DNA of 64,000 bases, taken from Lepidurus packardi. Lineage: Eukaryota; Arthropoda; Branchiopoda; Notostraca; Triopsidae. This document shows positions 36,101-49,227 of the stretch, in pieces. The first letter of the stretch is position 1. The number at the start of each line of letters is the position of its first letter. The position numbers and the translations under genes were made by a program. The notes beneath the pieces were generated by a model, which saw nothing but the letters and a program-made list of their open reading frames with translations, ran no database searches and had not been told where the DNA came from. The DNA lies in assembly GCA_023053545.1 (NCBI GenBank), contig JAKZAN010000001.1:12912024-12976023 (forward strand). Reading direction: 5' to 3'.

Positions 36101-39100
36101 AGCCATCATTGCCACTTCCTCCAGCTATAAAAAAAAAGTTTAAGGAGTGTAATTTAGATTAGTGGCTATTTTGTACAGGGTACGAAAGAGAACCCCGAAA
36201 CAAAAAAAAAGAAAAGGATAGTTGTTTTACCACAACAGGTTTGAGACAAGAGACAAACAGACAGTAACGGCTTCTTTCTTCAACCAAAGCCGAGCGCAAA
36301 GCCTGTTTCTCCGTATCGTGAAGAAACGTGAGTCTGGAGCTCAGATCCAATTGTGCGGCTTCTGCAGCGCGAATCACCTCCTGCGAAGAAGCGCTCAGAG
36401 AAGACACGGGTACCAACGAACTGGTCGGTCCTTGACGAAGTTTCCGGGCTTTTTTCTGCAGACGGGCTGCTTCGGTAGAACGTTTCTTTACGTCTGAGCG
36501 CGCTTTCTTGAATTCTATTACAAAAATGGGGCGAAAGTTGGCAAAAAAAAAACATTTTAGAAATACAGAAATTATGCCGAGCATGTACTTGTTAGATTCT
36601 ACCACAAAAACCAAACAAAAAACAGAAAAAACGACGAAAAACTAAGTTTTTACGGAGAAAACTAGCAAACAAAAAGTCGTTGTTTCACCTTTGGCGTGCT
36701 CTTTGTCCAAGACGATGGCATTCTTCTTCCATTCTTCCAATTTGTCTTGCAAAGGCAGAACGAGGCACTCGATAAGGGCGCTAGAAAGATGGATAATAAC
36801 GTTTTATTTTCAATTACTTTTTTTTTCTTTTTGTAATAATAATAATAATAATAATTTGACAGTCTCTGTACTCAATCTAGATAAACCCGAAACGTAATCA
36901 ATTTGTTGGCATAGGTCACATAGACATCACACTGTTCAAGTAATTTAAAGTCATGACTGGTTAATGTTAAAGGCGTTGCGCGTTGATAAGCTGTGTTTGG
37001 ACTGACCCAATTGGCCCGGTTCTACCCAAATAAAAAAGAGAGACAAGCGAATGTGAAAAGCACACCATCCGACATAATATATGCACGAAAAGCAATCCAA
37101 AACGACCATGAGCTGAGTCACAGCGTAAAATCGAGTTTTCCCTTTTCTTTTTGGTTTGGTTTTTCCCCTCTTGCTCTCATTTTGCCTGGGTCAAGTGAAC
37201 TCATAACACAGATTTTCATCGTGCAACAGTCTTGAAGTATACCCAAACTACCAAGAGTAATAAACCTTAACAAGTGTTATAACTAACAAACCTCGTAAAC
37301 GTTTTCAGTCGCGCTTCCACTGCTTTATGACGTAGGCAAATCCGGGTTAACACGGTACCAATATCTTTGGTCGCTCCTGCGCAAAAGATAAAAAAAAAAA
37401 AAAATTACAAACATTTATTGACCGCATTTCTTAGACAATTTCGGATTTAAGCTAGTACCAGGTTCCCTTCTCTAGAGAATGCTCTTATTTTATCCTAAAA
37501 ACGAGTCAAAGCATTCCGGTTTGGGGAGTTTTCTACAATGGCCTTGATATATAATACTTACACTACACTGAAATCTGTAAGAACCTCTCTCCAACCCATC
37601 TCATCAAGCGAACGGATCTGGAGCCAAATGATAAGAGCTGTCCTCTTTTATTACCCCACTTTTAATTAGCCCTCGTACGACCAAGATGCCAATATTACCC
37701 CCACCCCCTATCAAATTCTTTCAGCCCATCGCTTGTTCCTTTCACAGAACGGAGCAGTCAACTTCAAATAAATAAATACAATGATAATAATAATAATAAA
37801 AAAGATTTAAAAAAATCTGAAAAAACTACTCAATCCATCTTGGGACGAGGAGGCTGGGAATGCGAGACGTATGAAGACTATGATTAAGTTACACGGCTCT
37901 TCTGAACAAAAACTTCGTCGTCAAGGTTCAAGGTTTCCCGACTTGCCCGACTCATCTTTTCCGTTTCAGTTGGCGGTCGTGGGCTCTTTTTCTATCTTTC
38001 GGTTCATCTTTAATGACTTGCAGTAGTCAAAGAGACCCGCCATCACGTCCTGTCCGGGGAAACCATGCGGTTTCTGAACTTTCCACTTAGTTCTTTTGTA
38101 ACGAAGCCTAATGGCTAATTAATAAAATACATTACAACATAATGGATGTCGCTCAAGCTAGAATTGTCTCCTCCTGCACAAGTTTCCCCTTTTCTTTAGT
38201 AAAATTTGAGCTCGGTGACACAAGAAATTCGCTATTGTGCAGGTAGTTTTTATATTTTTTTTATTCTTCATGCTGGGGGTCGTTATCTCTCAGGTATATC
38301 TTGCATGTAAGACACCCATAAAAGTACTGTACAATCTCAACTCTTTACCTTGACGGGTATGCCCTTTTATTGACCTGCGGGCCGGTTTCTTGCTGTTTAT
38401 GACTTGCGGTTTCAGACAAGCGGATTTCGACCACAAACGATTCGCTCTTCCAATAGCGTCTCCCTTTTTTCGCTATTTGGACCCGCCTCATTAAACTTGT
38501 GGAGGCGACACATGGGTATCCTTTGGGAACTTGCAAAGGTACCTTACCTTTCTTCCAGATGAGGATATAGCCCCTGTCCTTGCACTTTCTTAAAATTATT
38601 ATCTAATTTATCATCTTAAAAATGTTAAATCAATGGTCAAACAATGCTGGCGTAGTATCGACCTTGGGAACTTCTTTCAAGTTCTTAGAAAAAAATCGTT
38701 AATAGCCTACATCCTTCTAACCATTTCATCCCTAACAACCTTTGGTTCGTTTCGTGCATTCTTTTTCATCGTTTTCCGTCTTGGAGAAGGGCCGTATAGG
38801 AAGACTCGGCGGTTCGTTCATATACGACGTACATGTATCGCCATGCACACGTGCACCGATAGAGTACTTATTGATCAACGGCAACCCTCCCTTTCCATAC
38901 TCTCTCTCTCTCTCACTCTCTGGGCCATGCCTAAATTTCTGCTTTATCCCAGTCCCTCTCTTTTCTTCACGAACAGCGAGTGGCTCTAAATTTCAGTTCA
39001 AGAGCCGGGATACCCATTGTACTGTATATGTACTTCCACCCTTAACGGAAATACTGTACTTCTGACCACTTTCCGTATTTTCCTATCATTAAACACACTC

Positions 39101-42100
39101 GCAGCTCGACAACTTGTTATTTTCCACTTGTTCCGTTGTAGGAACAATAGAAAAAACCAATTGGCTTCAAAATGTCGTACTTGCGCACCCTAACCAAGAT
39201 CGATGCGCTCAGCCTCAATCTCTTCTTAAGCTGCTAGTTTCCTATCTTTCGCCCTCTCTTTCTTTTTTCCTTTGATCCCCTTGTTGCCTCGTATTCTTAA
39301 CCGAAATACGTGCTAATGAACTTGGGTGGCCAGTAGAATGCCACATTAGGGTAAAAGCCATCTCCGTCAAACCATGAAGCCTAGGACTATACTACCCGTG
39401 AGGCCTCTCGCCTATCCCCCTGAAATGTAATGGAAATTCCCCGTACACTCGTTACACATCACATTTTCAGCCATGAGGCCTCCACCCATAGACAAACACG
39501 GACTCTATTGTTTCGTCTAAATACAGTACTCTCCCACTCTCCGGTACACATACAATCTCCTAGGGGCCAAGCAAAGTGCGATTGCAGGTTTGCAGCCGAT
39601 TCTATGTCATGACATGCGACTTCACCTTTGGTCGACCATTATCATTTGGAAATAGGTTCCTTATATTGTGTATGGGGCCCTTTAATCCTGGAAAACTGAG
39701 ATAGAGAATTCTCTTCTCATTTATTCTTTTCCCAATTTTGGCATTTCAGACTTTCCTTTGGAAAATACCTCCCTCTCTTCTATTCCTGCTGCCCTTTGTT
39801 GCAGATGAGCGTAATAATACTTTGCTATTATGCATCTTTTAACCCCTATGTATGCGCTAGGGGAAAAAGGAATAAAGCCATACAGCAAAGCAAAGGGGGC
39901 ACGAAACGTAAGCCCAATACTACGAACAGCCCAAGTCTCGTACACAGCAGCAACGAACTGTAATACAAGGTAGATATATCTATTGATCTGGTCCATTGAC
40001 TCGGGCCTATATCCATCCTTTGGCTTTCAGCTTCTCTCGTGTCTCTGTCCCTACCTTGAACCGCAGTGTTGCTTTTATATTGCACGGTAAGCTTATATGC
40101 CACCCCGTCCAAGATAAAAGCCACCGACGTTTTTCATGAGATCAGGCGGGAACTCGTTGCGTTAGTTCGGCCTGCACAGCTTAACATGTTCGGGTTACCT
40201 TGTGAAGGACAACGACGCAATAATGAATAAAGAAAGGTTAGACTATGTTAAGCCTAGCCGGGGATGGGTGAGTTACTCCGGCTTCATGTTTATCTTCTTC
40301 TGGGGGAAAAGAACCGATCGACACAAGATCAAACAGGGGTAACCTTACAAGTCCGGTCAGTTTCAAAATTCGTTCGTTCTAATACAAGTTGTTCGCTAGT
40401 GCGTTGCTGTGCCAGGCAGGCGGAAATAATGCTACCAAGTCCCGCTTGGTGTGTATGAACTACGCCAGGATAGTCGTGCAAGACACGTAGCAACTATACC
40501 TAAATAGAATAATCACTCTCCCCCCAAGGCGCGAATCAAGAACAAGTTTTCAGAAAATCGCACATTTCATCTCTTATCCTGTGACATGGCAAGGTAACAG
40601 CCATTGTTTGCAAGTTACAACAGAATTAGAAGGTAATTCTTATGATATGTCCTTCACTGGACTGCTAAAAGAAAAAAGAGTTACCTTTGGTTAATTGCTT
40701 GCAATGTTGCATAATCTTGGACGATGCAGCAGTACAAAGCAAACAAAGGCTTTGCACACGTTGCAATTTTATATACCGAGATTTTGATGGATTCGTGTAG
40801 ATTATATTAATTCAAATCTGAAAATTTTGTTCCAATTGTTTACAAACAGCCATTTACAAGTTATTGGCATGTAAGCGCTTGGTTATGACGTCACAGACGA
40901 ACCATGGCGTGGTTTACGGCGCTTGTTGCTGTTTACTTCCAGGCTTAAAAACCTAAACAAAGCTCTCGGAACCATGGATACAGTCAGGTCATGGATACAG
41001 TCAGGTCTACGACGTCAATATTTTTTCAGAAACTTTCTCTTTTTTGCACTGTTTTTTTGAAAACAGAGTTGTTATTTGGTTCTTGCCCTTCAAGCAAGGA
41101 CGCTAGACGAGAAAATATGCGCACCTGATCCGCTTGGGTGCAAAGTGAAAAAAACTAAAAAGAAAAAACACCTAAATGAATGGGAAAAAAAGAAAAATAT
41201 CAGCTGTGGCTACTAAAGCAGCTGTTAGGACTCTTGACACTGTCGGTTTAACGTTTCACTCCCGCACCCGCACACCATAAGATGGCTGGCGGACGGATAT
41301 GGGATATTGCCCTATTCATTAGTGCATTACCCTTTCCAGAGTAGTACTTTTCAACCAGACAGCCCAATGCGGATCTAAAATGGAAGCTTTTCCACGAGCT
41401 CCAACCCTTTTCAGAGTTTTCACACTCGGGAACACTAAGCTCTGACAAGCTAAGTATCCGACTCTTATTAGACCCTCTTGTGTGCTTCGACACGAACGTT
41501 AATTCCCAGTAAAAGCACCCAAGTCATGTCTATATATAGAGAGACAAATAGATATAGGAATACATAGGATCACTTATAAAAAATATACATGGGTATATAG
41601 ACAGATATACAAAATCGGACGCCAATAAATTGGTATTAATTTTGGTATTAAAACCTTCAAGAATTATTCATATTTTTCCCAGGAAGTCCGGACTTATATT
41701 TCAATGATAGACACGTTGTGCGGCGTGCTTTGGCACAGATTCAACCATCGGATTTTTTTTTTATTGATTTTTTTTTTAAGGAAGGGTTGAATTTGAGGTC
41801 GGTCAAGCACTTCTGTTCGTTGCTATAGCACCTCTCGAAGGTTTGTGCAATGTTATGGTTGACGTGGGCTCTTCTTTTAGCATAATTTTGCACTTCCCTT
41901 TTTCTTCTTTACACGAATGGGTATTAAAAAGAAATTCACTGGGGAAAGCAAAATACGCTACGCGTTCACACTCAGGATCACGAGCTTGTTGGGTGCCAAA
42001 AAGTCCTTGACAAGAAGCAGTTCTAAAACTTGAGCTTTTATAGCTTGATAAATCCCAGCCCAAAAGAGAGTCGAAACAAAGAGAAGCTTTCTAGCGTCTG

Positions 42101-45100
42101 TATACACCATTACCCTGATTACAAAGAAGAAAAAATCCGAGACGAGGCAAACATCTTACATTTTTACGACGAAAAGGAGGTGACGTGTCTCATACAAAAT
42201 TCAATCTCCCGCAATTAAAATTTAAAAGAAGCCATTTGCCTGACCCTCACGCAACACCATTACTGGGAAGAACTGCAAAGGTATAACATTACCAGTATAA
42301 TAATAATAAAAAAACTACACACAAACAAGTCCTACAATCACGTCGCATCCGTGTCCCAATAAAAGAAAAAGCATTCCCACTACCTTTCCCTAGCTGCTTA
42401 TTAGTACGCCTTGCGGCTTAACTTGTATTGACGACTATAGGGACTACAGTGAATGGGGGTGAGTGGGGGAGGGGGTGCGTGTGTATACGTTAGGCCTACT
42501 TCCTTTCCTCCCAGACCATACTTCCCTCCCATCCTTTGCAGCTTCCCCAATGCTTTGCAATAACATGTGAATGAGGACTATTCTCGGGCGGTTTCTAAGG
42601 CGTGGGGGGGGGGGGGGCTAATCAAGCCAGCGAAAATCTGTTTCCGGACAGTTCTAGCGGAAGGAAAGCGTTGCTGGTAACCGAATCTGAGAGCGTTAAG
42701 ATCCAATCTGCCTCCCATATGTGAACACCTAAGTTTCTTGTTCAAACTTCCTGTCGAAATGCGAGTTGCTTGGTGTTAGACCTCCTAAAAGTCCTTAGCT
42801 TATTGATGGGAAAGAGTCACAGATGGTACTGATGTTTCTTATTGTTTTGCCAACAGGTTCGGGGTTAACATGACACTAGTGTGTCATCACCTAGTTGCAA
42901 AAACGTTCGCCGGAGAAAAACTGACAAACGGGTGTCATTCGGGTTGAAAATTGGTAGTTGGATTGGAGCGAATTAGGTTACGTTAGGTTAGCTTAGGTTA
43001 ACTTGTACTTTCTTTCACCCCGTTAGCTGAAAAAATCATTCTTGAAAAGTGACACAATGGTGTAGCTTTTGACAGCGGGATACATTACACCTGAAAAACT
43101 TGTGTGTTTGGTGAAAGCCTTGCGTAAAAGTAAGAAAAGAAATAGATAGCTAATTACCGGCAAAGTTTCTACGTTTCTCTCTTTTTTTTTTGCAAATAGC
43201 TTAGTATAGCAAACAACGTAGCTTACTGTCAAATAATTTTTTCATGAAATATACGGTTTTTTCTCTCCAAAAGTTGTTCCAGAATTCCCCATGCTAACCG
43301 CTTATATCGAGCTAAGGTATACGGGAGCCTTAAAAGTCCTTTAAACCACCATCTTTACAAAGTCAACACGTTTGATCTCTCACATCTGTTCCCGAATACG
43401 TTCATCTATTCATTTAAGTATGGTATGGATGATTTTCAGGGATCATAAACTCCATACAGTTTGTGGGCTAAGCTAACCAGACCATGCAATTACTACCACA
43501 GTCTACTTGAACCAACTGTGACTCAGAAACTACTGGAATAAATACAATAAAACGTACTTTCCATCCCATAAGGAAAATTCTAAAAAGAAAGTACAGATAA
43601 ATTCAAACACATGTTTGCTTCGCGTTTATCAAGGATGTAGCGAGTCCTTATTTCCGCTTTTTCTTTTTTATGTATTTTTAAATGCAATTTCTAAAAAATA
43701 AAATAAAAAAATACGTCTTATCTGCATTTTCAACTCGTTCTTCCGCCGAATCCGAAACAGCTCAAACACGTCAAACATCGCCATCCTGTTGACACTCTTC
43801 CCAAGCTTCAATTTCCCAACAGAAAATGAAGCAACATAAACCTAACTCTCTCGATGAAAAGGATATTGCAAATGCCTGGAGTTTGACAATCTCCGAATCT
43901 CTGAATTTCCAATTTCCCCACATTCTCGCGAAAACATCTACATTCTCATCTGCTTGTACGAGAATGTTGCTTTACCCGGATTAAGCGGGATCGGGGGGAG
44001 GGGTGGTATTGCAGTCATACTTTCAAAAGCATGTATCATGAAATCCGCCTCCGCAAGCTTCTTACAAAGGTAAAAGACGTTGGGTTTGGGTCAAGAACTC
44101 TCAATTCTTCCCAGTAACCAAGCATAGCAATTTCTGTTCATGCAAATCATTTACGGTCGGCAGGCTGTCCCAATTCCAATTTCAATTCCAAACGACCATG
44201 TCCATGCGCATAAAAGTGTCCCCCTTTTATCCTTCTTCACACCCTCCCGCACAGATGTGCTCTCCCCATACAGTCTGTACCCTCCCTGTCCGGTACAAAC
44301 CTTTGTGTGGGATGCTTTATGACTCGTTTTATCCTCCCAAACGCGACTGACTATGACTATAACGGCTGCAAACTAAACGCCTCCACTGTTTTCTAACTTT
44401 TTCTACCAAAAGCCCCCGACTCGATCCTGGAATCAGAACAATTGCGACAATGATACGCAATTTGTGTAGATTTTCACCAGGCTCGAAGGAACTAAATCTA
44501 TGGAACCTATTATTTCTATTAAATCTTTGTGTTCTGAATTTTTCGTCCTTTTTTCTATGGTTTTCTTTCGGCATCTTTGGAAAAGAAGGAACACGTTCAG
44601 AAACCAGGCGTCTAGGACGTCGCCCCCGCTACCCATTATGTTATTTTCGTTTTGAATCCGGGCAATACAAGACTTTGCAGCTTGTTTCGGCTCGCAAGCA
44701 AGGCGAATGCCCTGCTTGTTAAAGCTTGCTGGAAGTGTAAAGTCCTCGCCCCCTTTTTTGCCCAAAAGCTTCATTGCTTATCATTCCTCGCTTCGTGTTC
44801 ATGTTCAAGAACCTATGACAATGTACCCAAGGACGTGTCATTCCAAATTTTCCCATGCCTCGTTCCCTTCTTGTCCCCAGGTAAGACACTTATTTACTCT
44901 TCAGTTCCAACCAAGCGAGCTCCTCTTCAAACCCTTTTAAGTGTTCTCACTTGACTATATTCAAAGAATAATAAAATAAAACAAAAATTGCAAGTCTCGG
45001 CTATCACGCTTTATGAGATTAATAGCACGGGCAAAGCTTAAAGCATTGCGTTCCCAGCTAAAATTACGATCAATATTTACAATCTTTTTAATCACTGAAT

Positions 45101-48100
45101 CTCACTGGCTAAAATCCTATATTTTTCTATTCAATAAGTAAAAAGATTTCACAAAAATAAGGGTAAAACCCCACCTTCCAGGGCAATAGCCTATCAGCAA
45201 CACCTTTGGCTTAAACAAAGCACAAAAAGCTAGTTTCTAGTTAAATATTTCCTTCTACCTCGCACAAAGTAATAATTAAGCTCTTACTAAGGAGAAATAG
45301 GGTTCACATGTGTTCCTGACGTCATTGACTTATTCGAGATAGCATTGTTTGCTGTTTTAAGCCTGGAAATGCGTAATTTTGGTATCAGAGCAGCAGCAGC
45401 ATTGGCAGCAGCAGTATTGGCAGCAGAGCCACGTCTGTAGCACCTCTGTGACGTCATAATCAAAATTTTCTATAGCAATAATTCGTGAACGGTTCTTTAA
45501 ATGAAATTGCAACAAAGTCCATCATTCTTACTATGACTTGGGCTGTTAGAAATCTTCAAAATTCTTAACATGTGATTTTGATGAAAACTTCACGTTAAGT
45601 TGGAACAGACGTTCAGCGCGCTAATGCACACCGGTATCAGGCACTGAACGTCTGAGACTTGGCTACGCTTTGAAAAGGTGTTAGGGTTTCCAAAAAGAGC
45701 TATCGATTTTCCATTTGCCAGAGCCCCGAACGGAAGAAGCGAAAGTCGAAGGCAAAAACGATGCGTTTCTCAAGACTCCCCTCGCACACTCCGTGGTTTC
45801 TAACGTTCTTTTTCTCAGCAAAGTGCAAGGCAAAGTGTGAACGCAAGCCGTTTGCTGATTGCGGCTAGGGCAGGTTAGGGTTATAGTTCTGTCGTATGCA
45901 ATCAACTCGAATGACACTGGCAATCTTGGGCAATTCACTGCTGAAGTTTCCCGAAGCAAAATTATATATTTTTCTTAAGCTAATCAGTAGGATGAAGTTG
46001 ACACGCGAAGGTCATCCACACACTGTATAAGCAGAAACCCAAAACTTGCTTGTTCTGTCTGCAGCTACCTGACTTCTTGTTATAGTTCGATATACCTGTT
46101 TCCTCATTAGTTATTCCTCAATTGAACTTTTTCCCATTCAGGAAACCTCGCCCCTCCCGACCTTTAACTTTTTTATTCTTTTTTTTCAAAGACCCTAATC
46201 CTATCTTGTCTAGTCATAAAAGGACGCAAGAAAGTGAACGGTGATGTGAGGTGCATACAGATGAACAGCACTCGAAAAAAAAAATTAAACCTCTCTCGAC
46301 CTTTTTGCATACAAAACTCTCCAACCAGAATAACAATCTAAAATAAAAATTTGCAAGGAAGAAGAAATAACAAGATTTTTTTTTTAATCCCCTAAGCGGG
46401 TATCTCACCTTTGGCGTTGGTGGCAGAATCAGCAATCCTTTGAAAGGCATCCAAGTAAGCTGCTATGGCCACCAAAGCAGACCTATAACGAAATTTTGAA
46501 AAAGAAAAAAAGTGCCACATTATTAGTAACAAAACCCCCTTTTCCACATAGGACAGAACACACGCTTAAAACAGTCATGGGAAAAACAAAGAAACAAAAT
46601 GAGTAATTAAAAAACGGGCTAAGATGCTTTGTCAGGTTTTGAAGCTTACAAAAGCAAGTTTGCTGGGCGGATACAAGTCATTAGCATAATTTACAATTTA
46701 ACACGCTTAGGGCCAAAGGTTTCGTTCGGTTCGGTTTTCAGGTTTCATGAGCTTTTTTATTTTATTTATTTACTTTTTTTAAGAAGAAGGAAAAAAGTGC
46801 CCAGAATAGAGTTCTCTTTCTTCACATTTTCCTCCCTCTCCTGCTGCGTATTTCGAGGCAGAGGTGTCCGGGGGGTATAGACAACACGGGCTCCTTATAC
46901 CTTCTACCTTTCCTATATACAGTATATATGTTCTGTTTGAACTTTGGCAGCGAGATACGGAGAGGGCTGCAAAGCGAAACGAGAAACGACAAGTAAAACA
47001 AAAAGGTGAAAATTGAGAACGGACATGCAAACGAACCGTTTAGGCTTATTTCCGTCAGGCAAACTCGCTGAAAACTTTCTTTTATTTGACCTTTTTTGGG
47101 GAAATAACAACAATGTATAATTACTTTACTTGTGTACCGCAATATTCATAAATATAATGTTTAACTGCTGAAGACTCCTATATTCTTCGAAAATTGTTTA
47201 ACGTTTGCATAAGCAGAGTAAGCGTAAAATAATGTTTAATGAATTTAATTTTACATCGCAATGTTAATACATAGACTTCATTTGTAAAGATACCTACAAT
47301 TCTTCGCAATTTTTTTTAAAAAATATTAAAAAATTAACAAAATATATAAAAAATCAATAATAAAATTAAATTAAAAAAATGAAAGGTGTTTGGTCAAACT
47401 TACTTGAGAACCGTATGGAGCTTGGCCGACTTGGAGATGAAGTCTTCAAACAACGGGGTGCCGTTCTGTAAGAGAAGATTGGAGAAGACGGTTTAGGTTG
47501 TATTGATGATGAAAGATGTATTGACTCCTAACCCCCTAATTACCGTCTTGGACAAAAGGACTTCTTGTGAAAAGAGCTTATTACGTTTCCACCCGTTAGG
47601 TCAGGTAGGAAACTGCGTACCAATAGTAAAAAACAAGGCAATAATTAGTACTGGTAGCCTGCCTAATTTATTGCACAAAAAAACGCAAGAATGAATTAAG
47701 TCATTTCAACCTAACCGGGCCTCGGCCGGTTACACCGGCTTGTCTTGCAACGTTCGGTAGTCGTTTCTTTTAAATGAGGGGGAGGACGGGTACAGTACTT
47801 AAGTCGCATGATGAAAGATGGTACTGTAATACGCTTATCATCATGTCCCAATATCCGGGAAGGCGCAGCTTTCACTGTATACCTCGCAATGTCGTGCAAC
47901 GTGCAAGCCAATCCGATAAAAAATAACAAAAAAACAGTTAACTATATAAGAACATTTGGCTGTGCGAAAGCGAAGTTCTCCTTCTGATTTTCATAACCGA
48001 TAAGTTCATGTCTTGCATGAGAATGGTGAAACATCTGGACGGACACCTTTGCGCTGTCACGCTTTGTATATGAGCATAAAAATGCACAAGTTCACAACAC

Positions 48101-49074
48101 CTCAACGCTTGGCATGCTATTGTTCCCAGCTTGTTTCCTCTCCCCTCAAAAAAGCAAGCAAAAAAGGACTTTTATTTTAAAAACTAACGGTAAGTTAAAA
48201 CGGACGTTTAATTTTCTTTTTTCTATTTCGGTCTCAATCTGACAAGAACGCTTGTGAGGTCGGTTAATAGTTAGGTAACAGTAGTGAATGTCTGGTTAGC
48301 CCCATGAACTACATGTTACACAACAATGCCTTGTTCACTTTTTATGCTTTTTCTACTCGACGTAACAAGGCAGATAGTCAATAAGACATGAACATTTACC
48401 CTTCCAAGTTGCGTAACTATATTATTTTATATAATATGAATTATTTATTACCTTATATTATTGTGTCTTTTTCTACACAATGTAATAGGGCAAATAGTCA
48501 ATAAGACATGAAGATGTACATTTCCCAGAGTTGCGTAAGTATATTATATTATAAAAGGAAGGCGAGGAAAGAAAGAGGCGTTGTCGCTGTTGTAATTCGG
48601 ATGCAGACGGAAGAAAAGCTGATAAAAAGGGGAGGCAAAAAGGGGTATTAAAACAAAAAGGGCAAGGGGAAGCAAAAGCTAGGGCAAAGTTGTATATAGT
48701 ACAGAAGAACAGAACATACAAGGAACGGATAGAACGGGAAACGTTATTTTGAACCCGACTCTATCTCTCTCTCTCCTTTGCACGGGTACAAAATGCACAC
48801 CACACAGCTCGAAGCGGAGCGCACTTCCGCACCGAAAAAGTACGGTTTGCCGCTTGCCAGCTTGCCAGCAGCTTTTAACTTTACGCTCCATGCAGCGAAC
48901 TAGCATGCCGCTTCAAAAACTACCAATTGGTGTTGGATTTCAAGCACAGGATACAAGACTTGATACATGAGCTTTACCACCATACGTAATGTCGGTGTTT
49001 ACCTTCATATCGATAATGACCTGTTGGAATAAGCCGCCCAAAGCGCTACATTCCTTCTCGATGTTCGTCTCCAT
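33108..49074 (-). CDS. MTSS1: Missing-in-metastasis (MTSS1), I-BAR and WH2 protein
   Basis: Bends membranes and binds actin monomers, linking plasma membrane to the cytoskeleton. Twelve exons on the minus strand: 49074-49003, 47465-47404, 46482-46409, 37376-37292, 36780-36689, 36514-36231, 36124-36017, 35888-35670, 35575-34945, 34853-34704, 34510-34409 and 34270-33108; phases all close at 1013 aa. The N-terminal IMD (I-BAR) starts with IEKECSALGGLFQQ, then a VAIAAYLDAFQRIAD block, a SALIECLVLPLQDKLEEWKK block and QALRSALVEERSRYC. It is followed by TPPSSPSSLGSRKSSMCS, a Ser/Pro-rich region typical of the family, polyproline (RPPPPPM), and a C-terminal WH2 motif (LLDQIRRGTSLRRA with NDRSAP). 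The N-terminal exons are spread over 12 kb. Confidence 0.93.
36887..37021 (-). other. Candidate cryptic or poison exon in an MTSS1 intron
   Basis: Between the IMD exons at 37376-37292 and 36780-36689 lies a 135-bp stretch with a strong pyrimidine tract and TAG acceptor upstream (37022-37045) and a possible GTTTAT donor. One frame is open for about 45 codons with balanced composition. Joined in the phase set by the preceding exon it hits TAA after about 19 codons, so inclusion would truncate the protein. Confidence 0.3.
40886..40893. promoter_or_regulatory. CRE-like palindrome TGACGTCA in MTSS1 intron
   Basis: Full 8-bp consensus for CREB/ATF factors. The 14-mer TTCCAGGCTTAAAA follows at 40937-40950, and its inverse complement follows a second TGACGTCA at 45317. 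Function is inferred. Confidence 0.4.
40973..41006. repeat. 17-bp tandem duplication
   Basis: CATGGATACAGTCAGGT occurs twice back to back without mismatch, about 80 bp after a TGACGTCA site in the MTSS1 intron. Confidence 0.9.
42972..43001 (+). repeat. TTAGGTTA motif cluster
   Basis: Three near-copies of TTAGGTTA occur in about 30 bp. The 16-mer AGGTTACGTTAGGTTA is also found exactly at 13075-13090. The unit resembles the arthropod telomere repeat TTAGG but is short and interspersed. Confidence 0.6.
45317..45324. promoter_or_regulatory. CRE-like palindrome TGACGTCA (second)
   Basis: Full consensus, followed 30 bp later by TTTTAAGCCTGGAA (45355-45368), the inverse complement of the 14-mer near the first site. 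A third TGACGTCA is 124 bp further on. Confidence 0.4.
45388..45432. repeat. GCA-rich minisatellite
   Basis: Repeats of the form GCAGCAGCAGCATTGGCAGCA and GCAGTATTGGCAGCAGAG occur between two TGACGTCA sites. It is imperfect and lies in an intron. Confidence 0.7.
45449..45456. promoter_or_regulatory. CRE-like palindrome TGACGTCA (third)
   Basis: Full consensus in CTCTGTGACGTCATAATC, 124 bp after the second site and directly after the GCA-rich block. Confidence 0.4.
45606..45654. repeat. Inverted repeat with 11-bp arms
   Basis: CAGACGTTCAG (45606-45616) and CTGAACGTCTG (45644-45654) are exact inverse complements separated by 27 bp containing ACCGGT. It is intronic in MTSS1. Confidence 0.8.
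47466..49002 (-). other. Intron 1 of MTSS1 (1.5 kb)
   Basis: Contains a diverged direct duplication with a 120-bp period (48347-48430 and 48467-48550) and CT-rich microsatellite sequence near 48757-48779. No exon or RNA gene is recognised. Confidence 0.6.
48347..48550. repeat. Diverged tandem duplication, 120-bp period
   Basis: The two copies share CTTTTTCTAC, ATAGTCAATAAGACATGAA and GTTGCGTAA in the same order and spacing, with substitutions between. An AT-rich spacer with TATATTA follows each. Confidence 0.8.
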
Positions 49075-49219
49075 GGTGAATTTCGTCAAGATTCAAGATT
49101 CCGCTCACGTTAATCCCAGGTTATGAGTATCCAAGAGCCAGGGTCGGAAACAAATGGTAGGTTAAACTCCCCGAAGTATTTCCGGGTGCTTAGGAGAGCA
49201 TACAGATACGAGCACGACA

Positions 49220-49227
49220 CATATATA
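49220..49227 (-). promoter_or_regulatory. Candidate TATA box of MTSS1
   Basis: The minus strand reads TATATATG, 146 bp upstream of the MTSS1 ATG at 49074. Spacing suits a leader of about 115 nt. Confidence 0.35.

Larger units (their letters stand above)
37377..46408 (-). other. Large (9 kb) intron of MTSS1
   Basis: By far the longest intron in the window. It contains three TGACGTCA palindromes (40886, 45317, 45449), a 17-bp tandem duplication (40973-41006), a GCA-rich minisatellite (about 45388-45432), a 14-base G run (42604-42617), TTAGGTTA motifs (42972-43001), a CT microsatellite (about 38898-38920) and an inverted repeat at 45606-45654. Many 60-110 codon frames occur, but I recognise no protein. 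An enhancer role is plausible. Confidence 0.6.

Noticed and set aside
38898..38920. CT-rich block as a regulatory element
   Set aside because: Simple microsatellite; similar CT runs occur elsewhere (48757-48779).
42972..43001. Telomere sequence
   Set aside because: Only three imperfect units inside an intron, so not a chromosome end.
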